A stretch of DNA of 64,000 nucleotides from NCBI GenBank assembly GCA_031296915.1, contig JAVDPC010000003.1:141246-205245 (forward strand). Reading direction: 5' to 3'. Shown in pieces: positions 36,949-46,615 of this stretch; the stretch's first letter is position 1; the number at the start of each line of letters is the position of its first letter. This DNA is from Cerasicoccus frondis. GTDB taxonomy: Bacteria; Verrucomicrobiota; Verrucomicrobiia; Opitutales; Cerasicoccaceae. The notes below the pieces were generated by a model. That model made no database searches, had not been told where the DNA came from, and saw nothing but the letters and a program-made list of their open reading frames with translations. The translations under genes and the position numbers were made by a program.

Positions 36949-36982
36949 AACCCCGCTGGTATTTCGCCAGCGGGGTTTTTTG
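36949..36982 (+). terminator. Rho-independent terminator of amtB-glnK
   Basis: The arms CCCCGCTGG (36951-36959) and CCAGCGGGG (36967-36975) are perfect 9-bp complements with a 7-nt loop, extended by A-T pairs and followed by TTTTTT. It lies 32 bp after the glnK stop codon. Confidence 0.95.
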
Positions 36983-37061
36983 TACTACAGTTGCAATTTC
37001 CTCGGTCTGCGCACGAAAGTGATTGGCAAATGACGCGTTACCAACAAGATCAGTGCCCAAC

Positions 37062-38201
37062 ATGGCTGAAAGTCAGGCGACAGCTGATTTAAATTTCCGG
37101 CGTGAAGCAGGCTCCTTGGTCCTGGTGCTGGCAGGTGAGTGGAAGTTCGGATCAGCGCTTCCCGACTTTTCTGCGGTAGAATCTCAGTTCAAGGAATCGA
37201 AGCCGCCATCAAAACTAGCCTTTGAGTCCACGAAGGTATCCGCCTGGGATACGGCGCTGATGACCTTTTTGCAGAAGGTTGGAGACTTGGCGAAACTAAC
37301 TAAGACAGAGCTCGATTTATCCGGTTTGCCTCCAGGGGCGGAAGGGCTGCTGAAGCTGGCGACCGCCGTGCCGAAAAAAGAGGGGACAGGGCGCGATGAG
37401 AAGCGTGAGTCATTCTTTACGCAGGTAGGCAATGCGACTTTAAATTTTGGAAAGGAACTGCGAGAAACGACTGAATTCATCGGCGAATCGACGCTTTCTT
37501 TTGGTCGTTTTCTGCGTGGCAAAGCGCGTTTTCGGTGGGTTGATTTATGGGTTGTGGTTCAGCAAACGGGGGCTGAAGCCCTGCCGATTGTGGCATTGAT
37601 CAATTTCCTTGTGGGCGTCATTCTAGCCTTTGTTGGCGCCGTACAACTTCAGAAATTTGGCGCTGATATCTATGTGGCAGACTTGGTTGGTTTGGCCATG
37701 GTGCGTGAAATGGGCGCCATCATGACGGGCATTATCATGTGTGGCCGAACTGGCGCTGCGTTCGCTGCGTCGCTTGGCAGCATGAAGGTTTCCGAGGAAA
37801 TCGATGCATTGAAGACGCTGGGGTTGTCGCCGATGGATTTTCTCGTGCTGCCGCGTATGCTGGCGCTGTGTTGCATGATGCCAATGCTGGTGTTGTTCGC
37901 TGACTTCATTGGTATCTTGGGGGGCATGATCATCGGCACCTCAATGCTCGATGTCACCGTTCAGCAATTCATCAACCGCACTATTGGCGCTATTGATTTG
38001 GCGAATTTTTCCACGGGCATCATTAAGGCGGCGATCATTGGGATCATTGTCGCCGGCGCGGGTTGTATGCGTGGGATGCAGTGCGGCAGCAGCTCGGCGG
38101 CGGTTGGCCAGGCAACGACTTCTGCTGTGGTGACGGGCATTACGTTGATTATTGTCACTGACGCCATTTTTGCAGTGCTCTTCAACATCGTTGGCCTGTA
38201 A
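37062..38201 (+). CDS. MlaE-type lipid ABC transporter permease with N-terminal STAS domain
   Basis: The 379-residue protein has a cytoplasmic STAS-like domain (about 1-105), a linker and an MlaE permease domain (about 140-379) with five or six hydrophobic helices and the conserved GRTGAAFAASLGSMKVSEEIDALKTLG region (shown in part: GAAFAASLGSMKVSEEIDAL). Such permeases move phospholipids between the two membranes. The usual ATPase (MlaF) and MCE (MlaD) genes are not adjacent. The frame extends upstream to a TTG at 37023, but the ATG at 37062 is a better start. Confidence 0.9.
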   Translation: MAESQATADLNFRREAGSLVLVLAGEWKFGSALPDFSAVESQFKESKPPSKLAFESTKVSAWDTALMTFLQKVGDLAKLTKTELDLSGLPPGAEGLLKLATAVPKKEGTGRDEKRESFFTQVGNATLNFGKELRETTEFIGESTLSFGRFLRGKARFRWVDLWVVVQQTGAEALPIVALINFLVGVILAFVGAVQLQKFGADIYVADLVGLAMVREMGAIMTGIIMCGRTGAAFAASLGSMKVSEEIDALKTLGLSPMDFLVLPRMLALCCMMPMLVLFADFIGILGGMIIGTSMLDVTVQQFINRTIGAIDLANFSTGIIKAAIIGIIVAGAGCMRGMQCGSSSAAVGQATTSAVVTGITLIIVTDAIFAVLFNIVGL

Positions 38202-38282
38202 GCCGACTTGTTTATCGTTGTTCTGTGTGGGCTGTGACGCTTCGTGCTGGCCTCGCTGGCGGGATTCCTTAAAGTAGACTTA

Positions 38283-39620
38283 ATGGGTGGTTATGTAAGC
38301 GATGGAAATCAAGTTGAGGGGCCAGGGGGGGCTCGAGCTTGGTTGATCTGGGGAACGGCGGCCTTATTTTATTTATACGAGTTTTTTGTCCGCGTGGCGC
38401 CCTCGGTGATGGAGCCTGAGCTGCAGTCCTCCTTTCATCTCAGCGCAGGGGCTATCGGTGGCGTGCTCGGCGTTTACTTCTATATTTATGCGCCGATGCA
38501 ACTGATCGTCGGCCCAACGCTTGATCGGTTTAGCGCTAAGGCGATCCTGGTGCCTGCCTGTTTGCTGTGCGCGGTGGGCTGCATTGTAGTGATGTCCGGG
38601 CATACGGGAGCTGGTTTGGGGCTGGCGCGGCTTTGTCAGGGTTTTGGGTCTTCATTTGCTTTTGTGGGTACGATGTACCTCGCGGCGGAGTGGTTTCCCC
38701 GGCATCGCCTGGCGTTGTTGTCCGGGCTGACTACTTCGCTCGGAATGATTGGCGCCATCGTTGGCAATGCAGGGATTGCTGATGCGGTATCTCAGCTGGG
38801 TTGGCGGGTCACGATGAAGGATGCGGGCTATTTCGGGCTGTTCGTCATGGTGCTGATTTTCGTGGTGATTCCTCATAAGCCGCCTCATGAGCGACCTAAA
38901 CATGCAGGTTCTTCCAAAGGATGGCTGCATGGATTGAAAACGGTGTTAATGAATCCGCAGACTTGGTTGGCCGCGTTGGTGACTTCTGCCCTGTATATGC
39001 CGCTCTCGATCATTGGGGCGCTGTGGGGGGTGCAATACATCATGGCGCTGACGGGAGAGGATAAAGTCGAGGCATCGGGAGCAGTTTCGATGTTGTATGT
39101 TGGCTGGTTGTTTGGGGCTCCGCTGGCTGGTTGGCTTTCAGAGCATCTGGGGCATCGGCGCTTGCTCTTGGGGGCGTCCTCTTTGTTGACGCTTGCGGGC
39201 ACTTCATTGCTGCTGCTGTTCAGCTCAATTGACATGTGGGCGGTCTATGGCCTTATGTTGATGATTGGCTTAGTTTCCTGCCCACAGGTCATCGGCTTCG
39301 TGGTCGCGGTGGAGCATAATCCGCGCGAATATAGCGGTACCTCGATCGCTGTGACAAACATGATGGTCATGCTGTTTGGCGGGCTGGCAATGGCGTTTTT
39401 TGGCATGGTGCTCGACTGGACTACAAGCACGGAGCTGATTAGCGCCGATGGGCATTATTCGGTCCACGCCTACCGCTGGGCGATGGCGATGTTGCCCGCT
39501 TTTGCGATGGTGGGGGGCGTTGCGGCCTGGCTGCTCAAGGAGAGCATTGACCGCGATGAGCATTTAATGGCAAAGAACAAACGAAAGCAGGAGAAACTTG
39601 CGGCGGCGGCCGAAGCCTGA
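38283..39620 (+). CDS. MFS transporter
   Basis: The 445-residue protein has twelve transmembrane helices. The family motif after helix 2 appears as VGPTLDRFSAKAIL, and GLARLCQGFGSSFAFVGTMY marks helix 4; a second-half repeat has GWLFGAPLAGWLSEHLGHRR. Substrate cannot be assigned; the sequence is closest in style to organic-anion or sugar-phosphate MFS members. A GTG at 38244 would add 13 residues, but the ATG at 38283 was preferred. It converges with the coiled-coil gene, separated by 6 bp. Confidence 0.88.
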   Translation: MGGYVSDGNQVEGPGGARAWLIWGTAALFYLYEFFVRVAPSVMEPELQSSFHLSAGAIGGVLGVYFYIYAPMQLIVGPTLDRFSAKAILVPACLLCAVGCIVVMSGHTGAGLGLARLCQGFGSSFAFVGTMYLAAEWFPRHRLALLSGLTTSLGMIGAIVGNAGIADAVSQLGWRVTMKDAGYFGLFVMVLIFVVIPHKPPHERPKHAGSSKGWLHGLKTVLMNPQTWLAALVTSALYMPLSIIGALWGVQYIMALTGEDKVEASGAVSMLYVGWLFGAPLAGWLSEHLGHRRLLLGASSLLTLAGTSLLLLFSSIDMWAVYGLMLMIGLVSCPQVIGFVVAVEHNPREYSGTSIAVTNMMVMLFGGLAMAFFGMVLDWTTSTELISADGHYSVHAYRWAMAMLPAFAMVGGVAAWLLKESIDRDEHLMAKNKRKQEKLAAAAEA

Positions 39621-39626
39621 GCGTGC

Positions 39627-41165
39627 TTAACGGCGCGGGCCGCGACGCTCGATGTGGCTGCTGGACTCTTCTTCAATTTCTGGTGGAGCCGTCGGCGCGA
39701 CTGCCTTGGGCTTTACCTCTTTGATTTCGGCAACCACGGGCAGCTCAAATCGCCATGAGCCATTACCTGACTGGGGGGGGGGCGTCGCGGTGGATTCGCG
39801 AGCATTGGTTAATTGGCCGGGGGGGATCTTGTTGGGCTTGGGTGAAGCGTCTGGCTGCTTCTCGGGCAGCTCTTGGCGCTTCACGTCGATGACCTCCACC
39901 ATGCGGCTGGGATCGCGGCTGGAGCCCGCCTCCTGAACTGCGGCGACCGCCATGGCCTGCAAAGACGTGGGCGCCGGAGGGGAGGGGGGGGCAGCGGTTA
40001 CGGCTGCCTTCGGAGTCTCGGTGGCGAGGGGTAAATTGGAGTGTTTGCTTTCCGCCGTGGGGGGGAGGGGGGGGAGGTCGTATTCAAATTGCCGTTCGGC
40101 CTGGCGGGAAAGCAGCTCCTGTTGGCCGCGGAGCGCGCTCAGGTCGGCATAGGCGTCGGCGAGCTGCTGGCGTAGGTCGGCGTTGCTTTGGGCGAGGTCG
40201 GCGTTGTCCTTGGCCAGGCGTTCCTGCCGCACCGAGATTTGGGCAACGGAGGCGGCGGAGAATCCACGCGCGTCCTGGGTGTCCTCCAATTGTGCGAGTA
40301 GGTCTGCGTTGACTTCCTGCATGCGCTGAAGTTCCTCGCCAGAGCGGAGTTGCTCGTTTTCGGCGATGAGCTTCTTTTGGTTGGCTTGAAATTCAGCAAT
40401 GATTGCGTCGCGGCGCTTGAGCTCGGCGGACTGTGCTTCGAGCAGCTTTTGCAGCTCCGCAGCCTCGGCTTCTTTGGCTTGGAGCAGTGTGTCGAGCTCG
40501 AGGATTTGCTTTTCGAGTTGCTGATAATCCTCCTGCGGCGTGACGTCGGCATCGAGGTTGGCGAACATCGTGATCTCGCCGGTGGCCTTGGCTGTTTCGC
40601 CAGTGTCGGGGTTGATGAAGGTAAGCTCGAAAGTTGCTTGTTTATAGGGGGGGGCGGTGGTGAAAGGCTCGGTGGAGTCGACCATACCTCCTTTTTCATC
40701 AACCAACAAAATACTCAAAAATGAAATTTTATAACCGCTGTTAAGGGCATCTCCTGCCATGTTTGCAGTGAAGCTAATTTTGTCTGCTTCCTCTTTATCT
40801 TCACCATTCTTTATGTATATGTAGCCGACTAGCAGATGATCAGGATTTGGAAGGGACAGGTGTCCCTCATAGCTAATTACGTAATTCCTATCTAACGTGA
40901 ATTCAGCATCCAATATGGACATCGTGGGTAGCAAGTTCGGCAGCCCCTCTTCAAGTTCGAGTTCCGGGAATTTAGCTGTCTCCATTGTCCCCGACAGCAC
41001 ACGGGGCGGGCCGATGTCTGCGCGCAGCACCGGGTCGACGTAGTCCACGTCGCCCTCGAAGACGAACGTGGGCGTGGCGTCGAGGTTTTCGGGCTCAGCG
41101 GCGTCGTCCTGCGCGCAAAGTGCGAGCGGGATCAGCGTGAGCAAGACTGTGGCGATGCGGCGCAT
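39627..41165 (-). CDS. Exported coiled-coil, proline-rich protein of unknown function
   Basis: The 512-residue protein from the ATG at 41165 has a signal peptide (cleavage near LALCAQ), a beta-rich domain of about 180 residues, a coiled coil (about 195-330, LEKQILELDTLLQAKEAEAA and later heptads) and a proline/serine-rich tail ending in basic residues (HIERRGPRR). The tail is encoded with C runs of up to ten on the coding strand (39773-39782 among others), so length variation is possible. I do not recognise the family. A role as periplasmic or envelope-spanning structural protein is only a guess from the domain order. Confidence 0.72.
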   Translation of the reverse strand: MRRIATVLLTLIPLALCAQDDAAEPENLDATPTFVFEGDVDYVDPVLRADIGPPRVLSGTMETAKFPELELEEGLPNLLPTMSILDAEFTLDRNYVISYEGHLSLPNPDHLLVGYIYIKNGEDKEEADKISFTANMAGDALNSGYKISFLSILLVDEKGGMVDSTEPFTTAPPYKQATFELTFINPDTGETAKATGEITMFANLDADVTPQEDYQQLEKQILELDTLLQAKEAEAAELQKLLEAQSAELKRRDAIIAEFQANQKKLIAENEQLRSGEELQRMQEVNADLLAQLEDTQDARGFSAASVAQISVRQERLAKDNADLAQSNADLRQQLADAYADLSALRGQQELLSRQAERQFEYDLPPLPPTAESKHSNLPLATETPKAAVTAAPPSPPAPTSLQAMAVAAVQEAGSSRDPSRMVEVIDVKRQELPEKQPDASPKPNKIPPGQLTNARESTATPPPQSGNGSWRFELPVVAEIKEVKPKAVAPTAPPEIEEESSSHIERRGPRR

Positions 41166-41216
41166 GGAGGGATGAGACAGGTATGGAATGATCAAGTTTC
41201 AAAGGTCAGATCTCAA

Positions 41217-41256
41217 TTTTCAATGTGAGGCGGGGGGGATGCCTCGACATTGAAAA
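41217..41256. repeat. Long imperfect hairpin with repeated ATTGAAAA units
   Basis: TTTTCAATGT (41217-41226) and ACATTGAAAA (41247-41256) are perfect complements, and AGGC (41228-41231) pairs with GCCT (41241-41244) inside, around a G7 loop. A third ATTGAAAA copy follows near 41263. It lies between the coiled-coil gene and the Gfo/Idh/MocA gene, both on the minus strand. No T-run follows on either strand, so it is not a standard terminator. Confidence 0.6.
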
Positions 41257-41288
41257 CTGACCATTGAAAACCGACAACTGACAATCAA

Positions 41289-42458
41289 CTACAGCTTCGG
41301 GAACTTGGTCCACTTGGCCTTGGCTTTGGCGGACTTCACGCAGGTGTCGATGAAGGCCATGCCGTAGAGGCCATCGTCGACGCTGACGATGTCGTAGCCG
41401 GACTTGCGGGGATATTTGCCCTGAACTTCGTCGATGATGGCGTCGGCTGCGTCCCGGTAAATATTCGCAAAGGCTTCGAGGAAACCTTCGGGGTGGCCGG
41501 GGGGGATGCGTCCGGCGGCTTGCGCAGTCTTCGTCAGGTAGCCCTGACCACGCTTGAGGATTTCGCGGGGCTTGTCGGGGTATTTAACGATGAGCTCGGT
41601 CGGGGTTTCCTGATGCCACTCAAGCGAGGCTTTCGTGCCGTAGATGCGGATGTTGAGCCCGTTTTCTTCGCCAGCGGAAATCTGCGAGGCGTAAAGGATG
41701 CCCTTGGCGCCGCCCTTGTAGCGGAGGAGCATGTTGCCGTCGTCTTCCAGCGTGCGGCCGGGGACGAAGCTGGTGAACTCAGCGCAGATGGCTTCAATTT
41801 CGAGCCCGGTGATGTAGTGGGCGAGGTTTTCGGCGTGGGTGCCAATGTCGCCCACGGCGCAGCTGGCGCCAGCGCGCTTGGGGTCGGTGCGCCAGGCGGC
41901 CTGCTTTTGGTCGTCGGCTTCGAGGGCGGAGAGAAGCCAGTCCTGCGGGTATTCGGCGACAATCTTGAGCACCTCGCCGATCTTGCCTTTCTTCACCCAT
42001 TCGCGGGCTTCCTTGACCATCGGGTAGCCGGTGTAGTTGTGCGTGAGGGCAAAGACTTTGCCGGACTTTTCGACGACCTTTTTCAGCGCCTTGGCTTCTT
42101 TGAGGTCGAAGGTCATTGGCTTGTCGCAGATGACGTTGAACCCGGCTTCGAGGAAGCACTTGGCCACGGGGAAGTGCATGAAATTGGGCGTGACGATGGA
42201 CACGAAATCCAGGCGCTGGTCTTCAGGCAGCGCTGCTTCGGCCTTGGCCATTTCTTCGTAAGACGTGTAGGTGCGGTCGGGGGACACGTAGAGATCCTGC
42301 CCGGAGAGGCGGGAGCGGCCGGGGTCGCTGGAGAAGCAACCGGCGACGAGTTCCATTTGGCCGTCGAGGTTCGCGGCCATGCGGTGCACCGCGCCAATGA
42401 AGGCGTCGCGGCCACCACCGATCATACCATAGCGGAGTTTGCGTTTGAGCTTATTCAT
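41289..42458 (-). CDS. Gfo/Idh/MocA family oxidoreductase
   Basis: The 389-residue protein has an N-terminal Rossmann domain with the dinucleotide motif MIGGGRDAFIGAVHRM, FVSIVTPNFMH and the catalytic-lysine segment ICDKPMTFDLKEAK (Lys near residue 110), followed by the C-terminal alpha/beta substrate domain with GDIGTHAENLAHYITG. It oxidises or reduces a sugar or cyclitol with NAD(P). It is not linked to other sugar genes here, so the substrate is unknown. About 460 bp upstream are non-coding. Confidence 0.93.
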   Translation of the reverse strand: MNKLKRKLRYGMIGGGRDAFIGAVHRMAANLDGQMELVAGCFSSDPGRSRLSGQDLYVSPDRTYTSYEEMAKAEAALPEDQRLDFVSIVTPNFMHFPVAKCFLEAGFNVICDKPMTFDLKEAKALKKVVEKSGKVFALTHNYTGYPMVKEAREWVKKGKIGEVLKIVAEYPQDWLLSALEADDQKQAAWRTDPKRAGASCAVGDIGTHAENLAHYITGLEIEAICAEFTSFVPGRTLEDDGNMLLRYKGGAKGILYASQISAGEENGLNIRIYGTKASLEWHQETPTELIVKYPDKPREILKRGQGYLTKTAQAAGRIPPGHPEGFLEAFANIYRDAADAIIDEVQGKYPRKSGYDIVSVDDGLYGMAFIDTCVKSAKAKAKWTKFPKL

Positions 42459-42922
42459 AAAAAAGAGGGGGAGGGTGAATATGAAGTGCGGATTTATTAA
42501 TTAGGGGGGAGGGGGGGCGCCAATGGGCGAAACTTGGGAAAAGTGAACCATGAATTCCTGCGCCACGCAAGTCAACCAACGTCCCGTTGGATCGGAGATA
42601 TTTGAGGCAATGCGTGGCCAAGGAGCGGCGGTAGGGCGGTTGATGGCAACCGTCCCAGTTTTTCAAGAGGAGGGGGGGACTGCCCGAAAGGGATAATCGG
42701 GCGCTACCTGTTAACTCGAAATAGAGTCCGGGCCGCTACGTCGGAAAATGAGAGAATGGATGGTGATTTTGCATGAACGTAAATATATTTATCGGTGTCT
42801 GGATTCGCAACGAAAATTTTAATACGGAATCACTTTATTAGTGAAAGCTACTCACTATTAACTCGTGCTGAGCATCAAGGATTTACAGCGCTGATATTGC
42901 TGTTTTAACTGACGCGAAAATC
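42459..42922. other. Gene-free region before the DUF4272 gene
   Basis: No supported gene in 464 bp; a minus-strand frame at 42451-42666 has no family features. A perfect hairpin CCAACG-TCC-CGTTGG lies at 42576-42590, and G runs of six and seven lie at 42504-42517, with another seven at 42672-42678. The part from 42770 is AT-rich and probably carries the promoter of the next gene, but I see no good boxes. Confidence 0.45.
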
Positions 42923-43771
42923 ATGATGCGTATTTTTATTTCGTTTTTTGCGATCCAAATGGCGGCAACGCTGGCTTGGTCAGTTGAACCAACGGGGCCG
43001 GTTTATGCCGAGCCGCACGCCACGAAATCCATCGAGGAACTGGGTGGGGACCCGACGACCCATAACACCGAGCAACCGGACCCTCTCGGCGCCGCCCTGC
43101 GTGCGCACTCGAACCATGCGCTGGAAGAGGCCGGGTTCCGGTGTGCGCCCTCGCTGCCGACCCTGGGGCATCGTGCGGGCGTGCCCGGCAAATTGCGGCC
43201 CGAGGGGGACATTGAGAAACGCCTGCTGGTGAATTACGTGCTCTACCTCTACGTGGTGTTCGGCGAGGACGATATTTCCAAGGATGACTTGGGCGCCTTC
43301 ATGTCGGTCTATAATTTGCCGGACGAGTTTACGCAGGAGGAGGCGGTGATCCTCACCACGCCGCGTAGTGAGGCGCGGAAGCAATACATGGACAGCATTG
43401 GCTGGAAGCTGGAAAACATGGCCGCGCTGGCTTGGCTGCTGGGTTACGACGTGAAGCCCTCGCTGGATGGCAAGATGATTCACGGCGACGCAATTGGCGC
43501 CTTGCTGGAGTTTACTGGGGGCGCTTGGGAAGGGCCGGAGGCGTTTCGAAAGGCTTTGAAACTGCGCTCCGAAGCTGAGGTGCAGCAGCTTGAGGATACC
43601 TTTTACTGCGCACACAATGCGGTTCGCTCCGCGCAAATGGGTTACGCGGATCAAGCGCCGAAGGGCTTTCATCCGGTGATGAACGGCGGCGTCATCCACG
43701 AAAAACGCCATGTGCTGACGTGGGCGTTGTCACCCGGCACGCCTTGGGATGAGACGGATTTAAGCACGTGA
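42923..43771 (+). CDS. DUF4272-domain protein with signal peptide
   Basis: The 282-residue protein has a signal peptide (about 1-20) and a DUF4272 domain over about residues 90-280. The marks are LENMAALAWLLGYD in the middle and RSEAEVQQLEDTFYCAHNAVRSAQ plus VIHEKRHVLTWAL near the end, which is the usual order. The function of this domain is unknown; many members are cytoplasmic, so the exported form is unusual. An internal stretch (40-70) is rich in Pro and charged residues. It has no close operon partner. Confidence 0.8.
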   Translation: MMRIFISFFAIQMAATLAWSVEPTGPVYAEPHATKSIEELGGDPTTHNTEQPDPLGAALRAHSNHALEEAGFRCAPSLPTLGHRAGVPGKLRPEGDIEKRLLVNYVLYLYVVFGEDDISKDDLGAFMSVYNLPDEFTQEEAVILTTPRSEARKQYMDSIGWKLENMAALAWLLGYDVKPSLDGKMIHGDAIGALLEFTGGAWEGPEAFRKALKLRSEAEVQQLEDTFYCAHNAVRSAQMGYADQAPKGFHPVMNGGVIHEKRHVLTWALSPGTPWDETDLST

Positions 43772-43826
43772 GTGAACGGCAAGAATGCAGGTGCATGTGC
43801 TTGATGGGATGTGATATTACCTGCAT

Positions 43827-44369
43827 GTGAAATGGTTTTTACGCATCATGATGTATGGCAGTTTGGTGCTGATATTGTGGGGCATCTCTGTGCCAAGCTT
43901 TGGATGTCGTGGTGTTAGTACACCGAGTGCTAAATCCCGCGCGCAGATTGCTGGCTACAGCACTGCGCTAAGTGCCTTCAAAAATGAATACGGCGAGTTC
44001 CCGAAGATGTTTCAGGAGACCGGTAGCGTGAATCTAGCTGAGGGGCTGAATGCCGAGCGTTTCTTCATCGTGCTTAGCGGACGTTATCCTGACGGTTCAC
44101 GTAATATCGAGGCCGCGCGCCAGCAAGGGAATCGGAAATGCATCGCGTTCTATTCGTTTGGGACCAGGGAATGGCAGACCCCCGAAGGTTGGAGCCGTCC
44201 CACACTCGTTGATGGCTACGGTAACCGGAATATCGTCGTGGTCGTTGACATCGATGGCGATGGGAAGATTTCGGTCCCAGTCGATGGAGAGATGACTGAG
44301 ATCGATGCACCAATTGGGATTTACACACTCACGGATAATCCTGATGAGTTCGTTGCGACTTATTTGTAA
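43827..44369 (+). CDS. Probable exported small protein, pseudopilin-like
   Basis: The 180-residue protein begins with a GTG and has a hydrophobic N-terminal segment (about 5-25) followed by YSTALSAFKNEYGEFPK, a pattern seen in GspG-like pseudopilins (helix then YG-x-P). The remainder has LVDGYGNRNIVVVVDIDGDGKISVP-like C-terminal region (key part VDIDGDGKI), a possible calcium-binding loop. The classic G/FTLIE prepilin cleavage motif is absent, so it is not a normal pilin. It is followed within 25 bp by another small exported protein gene. Confidence 0.6.
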   Translation: MKWFLRIMMYGSLVLILWGISVPSFGCRGVSTPSAKSRAQIAGYSTALSAFKNEYGEFPKMFQETGSVNLAEGLNAERFFIVLSGRYPDGSRNIEAARQQGNRKCIAFYSFGTREWQTPEGWSRPTLVDGYGNRNIVVVVDIDGDGKISVPVDGEMTEIDAPIGIYTLTDNPDEFVATYL

Positions 44370-44394
44370 TGATGATCGAGGTCTGTTTACAAGC

Positions 44395-45213
44395 ATGTGG
44401 CCGTTTATTAAAGTGAATAGCAAATCGTTGTTTTGCGCACTTGGGCTGCTGCTGTATGGCGTGATTCCGGTGTTTGGGCTCATCCCACCGCCCTATTCTT
44501 TCCCCGAAGTGGCGTCGTTTGCGGATGTAGTCTTCATCGGAAAGATGGTGGGGGCTCGGCATGCGGAAGAGTATCAGTTCAAGCAGTATGGCATGACTCA
44601 GGATATTGAAGATCTGATCCTCATCGATCTGGAGGTGGTCGAATCTTTCACGCCTGGATTCGATAGCGAGGTGGTGGAACTCTTTGGCGTTAACACGTAT
44701 GGGGTTGGTTTAGGCTATCGGTCTGATATCCGTTTTAAAAAAGATACCGTCGCGTTGTTCATGGCGACAAAGACTGACGTGGAGAACCAATACAGTGTTT
44801 CGATGTATGGTTATGCCGCGCTGCAAAACCGAACTGAGGAACTACAAGCTCTGCGTGAATGGAAGGAGGGCGGTTATGAGGGCGACCTGCGAGCTATCTA
44901 CGATGGCGGCATCGCTGAGAAAGAGCGCTTGGAAAAGGAGCGCATTGCGCGGGAGAAGGCTTGGTATAATGAGCAACTGGAAAAAATGGCGCCCATTCTA
45001 ATGATTGCCGATCGAGCCGAGCGCCGCCGACAGTTGATGGCGCTGATCGAAGCGTCTGGTTTTGACGGACGGAGAGAAAAAACCGAGCGCCGACCGACTA
45101 ATGCGCCAGTTGACTGGCGGGATGAGTTTTGGCGCGTTGCCTCGGGCCACGTCGAAGTCGTCGAGTTAATCGAGTGCAATAAGCCGTCTGATCAGAGCGG
45201 TTCCGGCCGTTGA
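44395..45213 (+). CDS. Exported protein of unknown function
   Basis: The frame is open from 44305 but the ATG at 44395 places a signal peptide (SLFCALGLLLYGVIPVFG) at the N terminus and removes overlap with the gene before it. The 272-residue protein has a compact beta-rich part (about 35-165) with FADVVFIGKMVGAR and DTVALFMA, resembling domains of metal-stress or OB-like proteins only loosely, then a highly charged helix (about 185-225, rich in Glu, Arg and Lys). I do not recognise the family. Confidence 0.62.
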   Translation: MWPFIKVNSKSLFCALGLLLYGVIPVFGLIPPPYSFPEVASFADVVFIGKMVGARHAEEYQFKQYGMTQDIEDLILIDLEVVESFTPGFDSEVVELFGVNTYGVGLGYRSDIRFKKDTVALFMATKTDVENQYSVSMYGYAALQNRTEELQALREWKEGGYEGDLRAIYDGGIAEKERLEKERIAREKAWYNEQLEKMAPILMIADRAERRRQLMALIEASGFDGRREKTERRPTNAPVDWRDEFWRVASGHVEVVELIECNKPSDQSGSGR

Positions 45214-45293
45214 TTCCTACAAAACTGCGGCGGCTTGTCTAGAGACTGCGCCCTACCTTCAGTGCGACAGCATTTGCGGCCTGCTCAAATCTC

Positions 45294-45330
45294 CGGATGC
45301 AGCGCATCCGACGGTGCAGCGGGACGCTGC
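45294..45330. repeat. Two adjacent perfect hairpins beside the gap terminator
   Basis: CGGATGC-AGC-GCATCCG (45294-45310) and GCAGCG-GGA-CGCTGC (45316-45330) are perfect short stem-loops that abut the terminator at 45331. The three hairpins in a row could form a structured 3' end or be a REP-like element. Confidence 0.6.
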
Positions 45331-45364
45331 AAAAAACCGCCCCCATTGCTGGAGGCGGTTTTAA
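45331..45364 (-). terminator. Rho-independent terminator of gap
   Basis: On the minus strand AACCGCCTCC and GGGGGCGGTT form a stem of about ten pairs with one mismatch around an AGCAAT loop, followed by a T-run. It lies 31 bp past the gap stop codon and could also work for the gene on the plus strand, because T residues flank both ends. Confidence 0.88.
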
Positions 45365-45394
45365 AGCGGTTTAATCTAAAAGCTTGCTGACAGC

Positions 45395-46513
<1,119 letters not shown>

Positions 46514-46577
46514 TTATTCTGCGCAAGGCTGGTTTGCCAGTGCTTTATGACGAAGTTAAATTAGAAAATTCGGAAAA

Positions 46578-46589
46578 ACTTATATAAGT
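46578..46589. promoter_or_regulatory. Perfect palindrome ACTTATATAAGT upstream of gap
   Basis: A 12-bp palindrome lies 157 bp upstream of the gap start codon and overlaps TTGACT on the minus strand, a possible -35 box. The -10 box at standard spacing is poor, so the promoter call is weak; the site may be an operator for sugar or redox control. Confidence 0.35.
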
Positions 46590-46615
46590 CAAGATTGGTA
46601 TAAGAAAAAGTTTTG

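Noticed and set aside
42045..42065. GGCAAAG-A-CTTTGCC in the oxidoreductase gene
   Set aside because: Inverted order of the arms compared with the repeated motif; a chance palindrome in coding DNA.
41493..42500. Long plus-strand frame of 335 codons opposite the Gfo/Idh/MocA gene
   Set aside because: It is a GC-rich antisense shadow; the minus-strand gene has complete family motifs.
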